From positions 434,001 to 498,000 of the forward strand of contig NZ_JAHWXP010000001.1 of the NCBI RefSeq assembly GCF_019857185.1: 64,000 nt of DNA. The letters run 5' to 3'. This DNA comes from Alteriqipengyuania abyssalis. Lineage in GTDB: Bacteria; Pseudomonadota; Alphaproteobacteria; Sphingomonadales; Sphingomonadaceae. Position 1 is the first letter of the stretch. The number at the start of each line of letters is the position of its first letter. The position numbers were made by a program, and so were the translations under genes. The notes under the pieces are model-generated. The model searched no databases and was not told the DNA's origin. It saw only the letters and a program-made list of their open reading frames with translations. Of this stretch, positions 63,801 through 64,000 are shown piece after piece.

Positions 63801-64000
63801 ATGAACGCGCTTGCGGGACTTAACACCAACGCGCCTGCCGTCATGGGTCAGAACGTCGCTTCCAGCTTCGTGGCCGGGGGCGAGTTTGCCGACAATAGTC
63901 GGTTGCGCAAAGCCATGGCGACTATCGCGGTCAACCCGGACGATCCCGAGGCAATGCGGGTCGTCATGGAGTTGGACCCGGCGACGGGTGCCAAGCTTCA
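63801..64000 (+). CDS. Virion-operon protein, cut by window end
   Basis: Opens at ATG 63801 (GGGGGAAA upstream) and stays open for 66 codons to the edge: MNALAGLNTNAPAVMGQNVASSFVAGGEFADNSRLRKAMATIAVNPDDPEAMRVVMELDPATGAKL. Its position directly after the ejection-type gene suggests a second internal virion protein. Too little is visible to say more. Confidence 0.6.
   Translation, partial: MNALAGLNTNAPAVMGQNVASSFVAGGEFADNSRLRKAMATIAVNPDDPEAMRVVMELDPATGAKL

Overview
The window is a GC-rich, gene-dense alphaproteobacterial chromosome. It fits Sphingomonadales, most likely an Erythrobacter-like member of the Erythrobacteraceae. The evidence is the gene order (gltA-gltX-comEC-lexA-moeA-moaC-trpCDG...trpE-ppiD / tpiA-secG-pyrG), an alphaproteobacterial SOS box (GAAC-N7-GAAC) upstream of lexA, a DivL-type kinase with Tyr in place of the H-box His, and the AmgK/MurU cell-wall recycling pair. 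The genus is inferred; no 16S rRNA lies in the window.

Layout. 1-4.6 kb: a truncated membrane-anchored coiled-coil protein, then a small Hpt-like protein, an unknown protein and a cytosolic histidine-kinase-like protein. Both of the phosphotransfer proteins lack the phospho-accepting histidine. 4.7-20.5 kb: a long minus-strand run of citrate synthase, GltX, LexA, MoeA, MoaC, TrpC, TrpD, TrpG, DUF2809, prolyl aminopeptidase, a phosphodiester-glycosidase lipoprotein, TrpE and PpiD, with ComEC on the plus strand. Three unrelated genes sit between trpE and trpG. 20.7-30.4 kb: TpiA, SecG, PyrG, Hsp20 with a likely RpoH promoter, glutaredoxin, a nitrilase-family hydrolase, a tail-collar protein, tRNA-Arg(CCU), hemerythrin, a phospholipase D-like enzyme, FolE and TetR. 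30.5-35.1 kb: a TonB-dependent receptor, a peroxiredoxin, and AhcY behind a perfect 20-bp palindrome that resembles a SahR operator. 35.2-46.6 kb: an overlapping run divL-tsaE-amgK-murU-addB-addA followed by trxA, linking cell-cycle control, tRNA t6A modification, cell-wall recycling and double-strand break repair. 46.6-53.4 kb: inositol-monophosphatase family protein, ArgJ, SecA, a TSUP permease and unknown proteins.

From about 53.47 kb to the right edge lies an integrated element. It opens with a 26-bp copy of a tRNA-Asn 3' end (attachment-site remnant), followed by a P4-type tyrosine integrase, an excisionase-like protein, small unknowns, a winged-helix protein and a primase-polymerase. 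Next comes an islet of secreted and membrane cargo, then an XRE regulator with twin operator repeats, a small membrane protein and a three-copy terminator-like repeat. Last is a rightward operon with a strong promoter/operator. That operon encodes a very small RHH-like protein, a GNAT-like phage protein, a DNA-transfer/ejection-type virion protein and a further gene cut by the window end. The element looks like a compact podovirus-like prophage; its right end and the intact tRNA-Asn should lie beyond the window.

All calls come from reading the sequence and from knowledge of the protein families. No database search was run.
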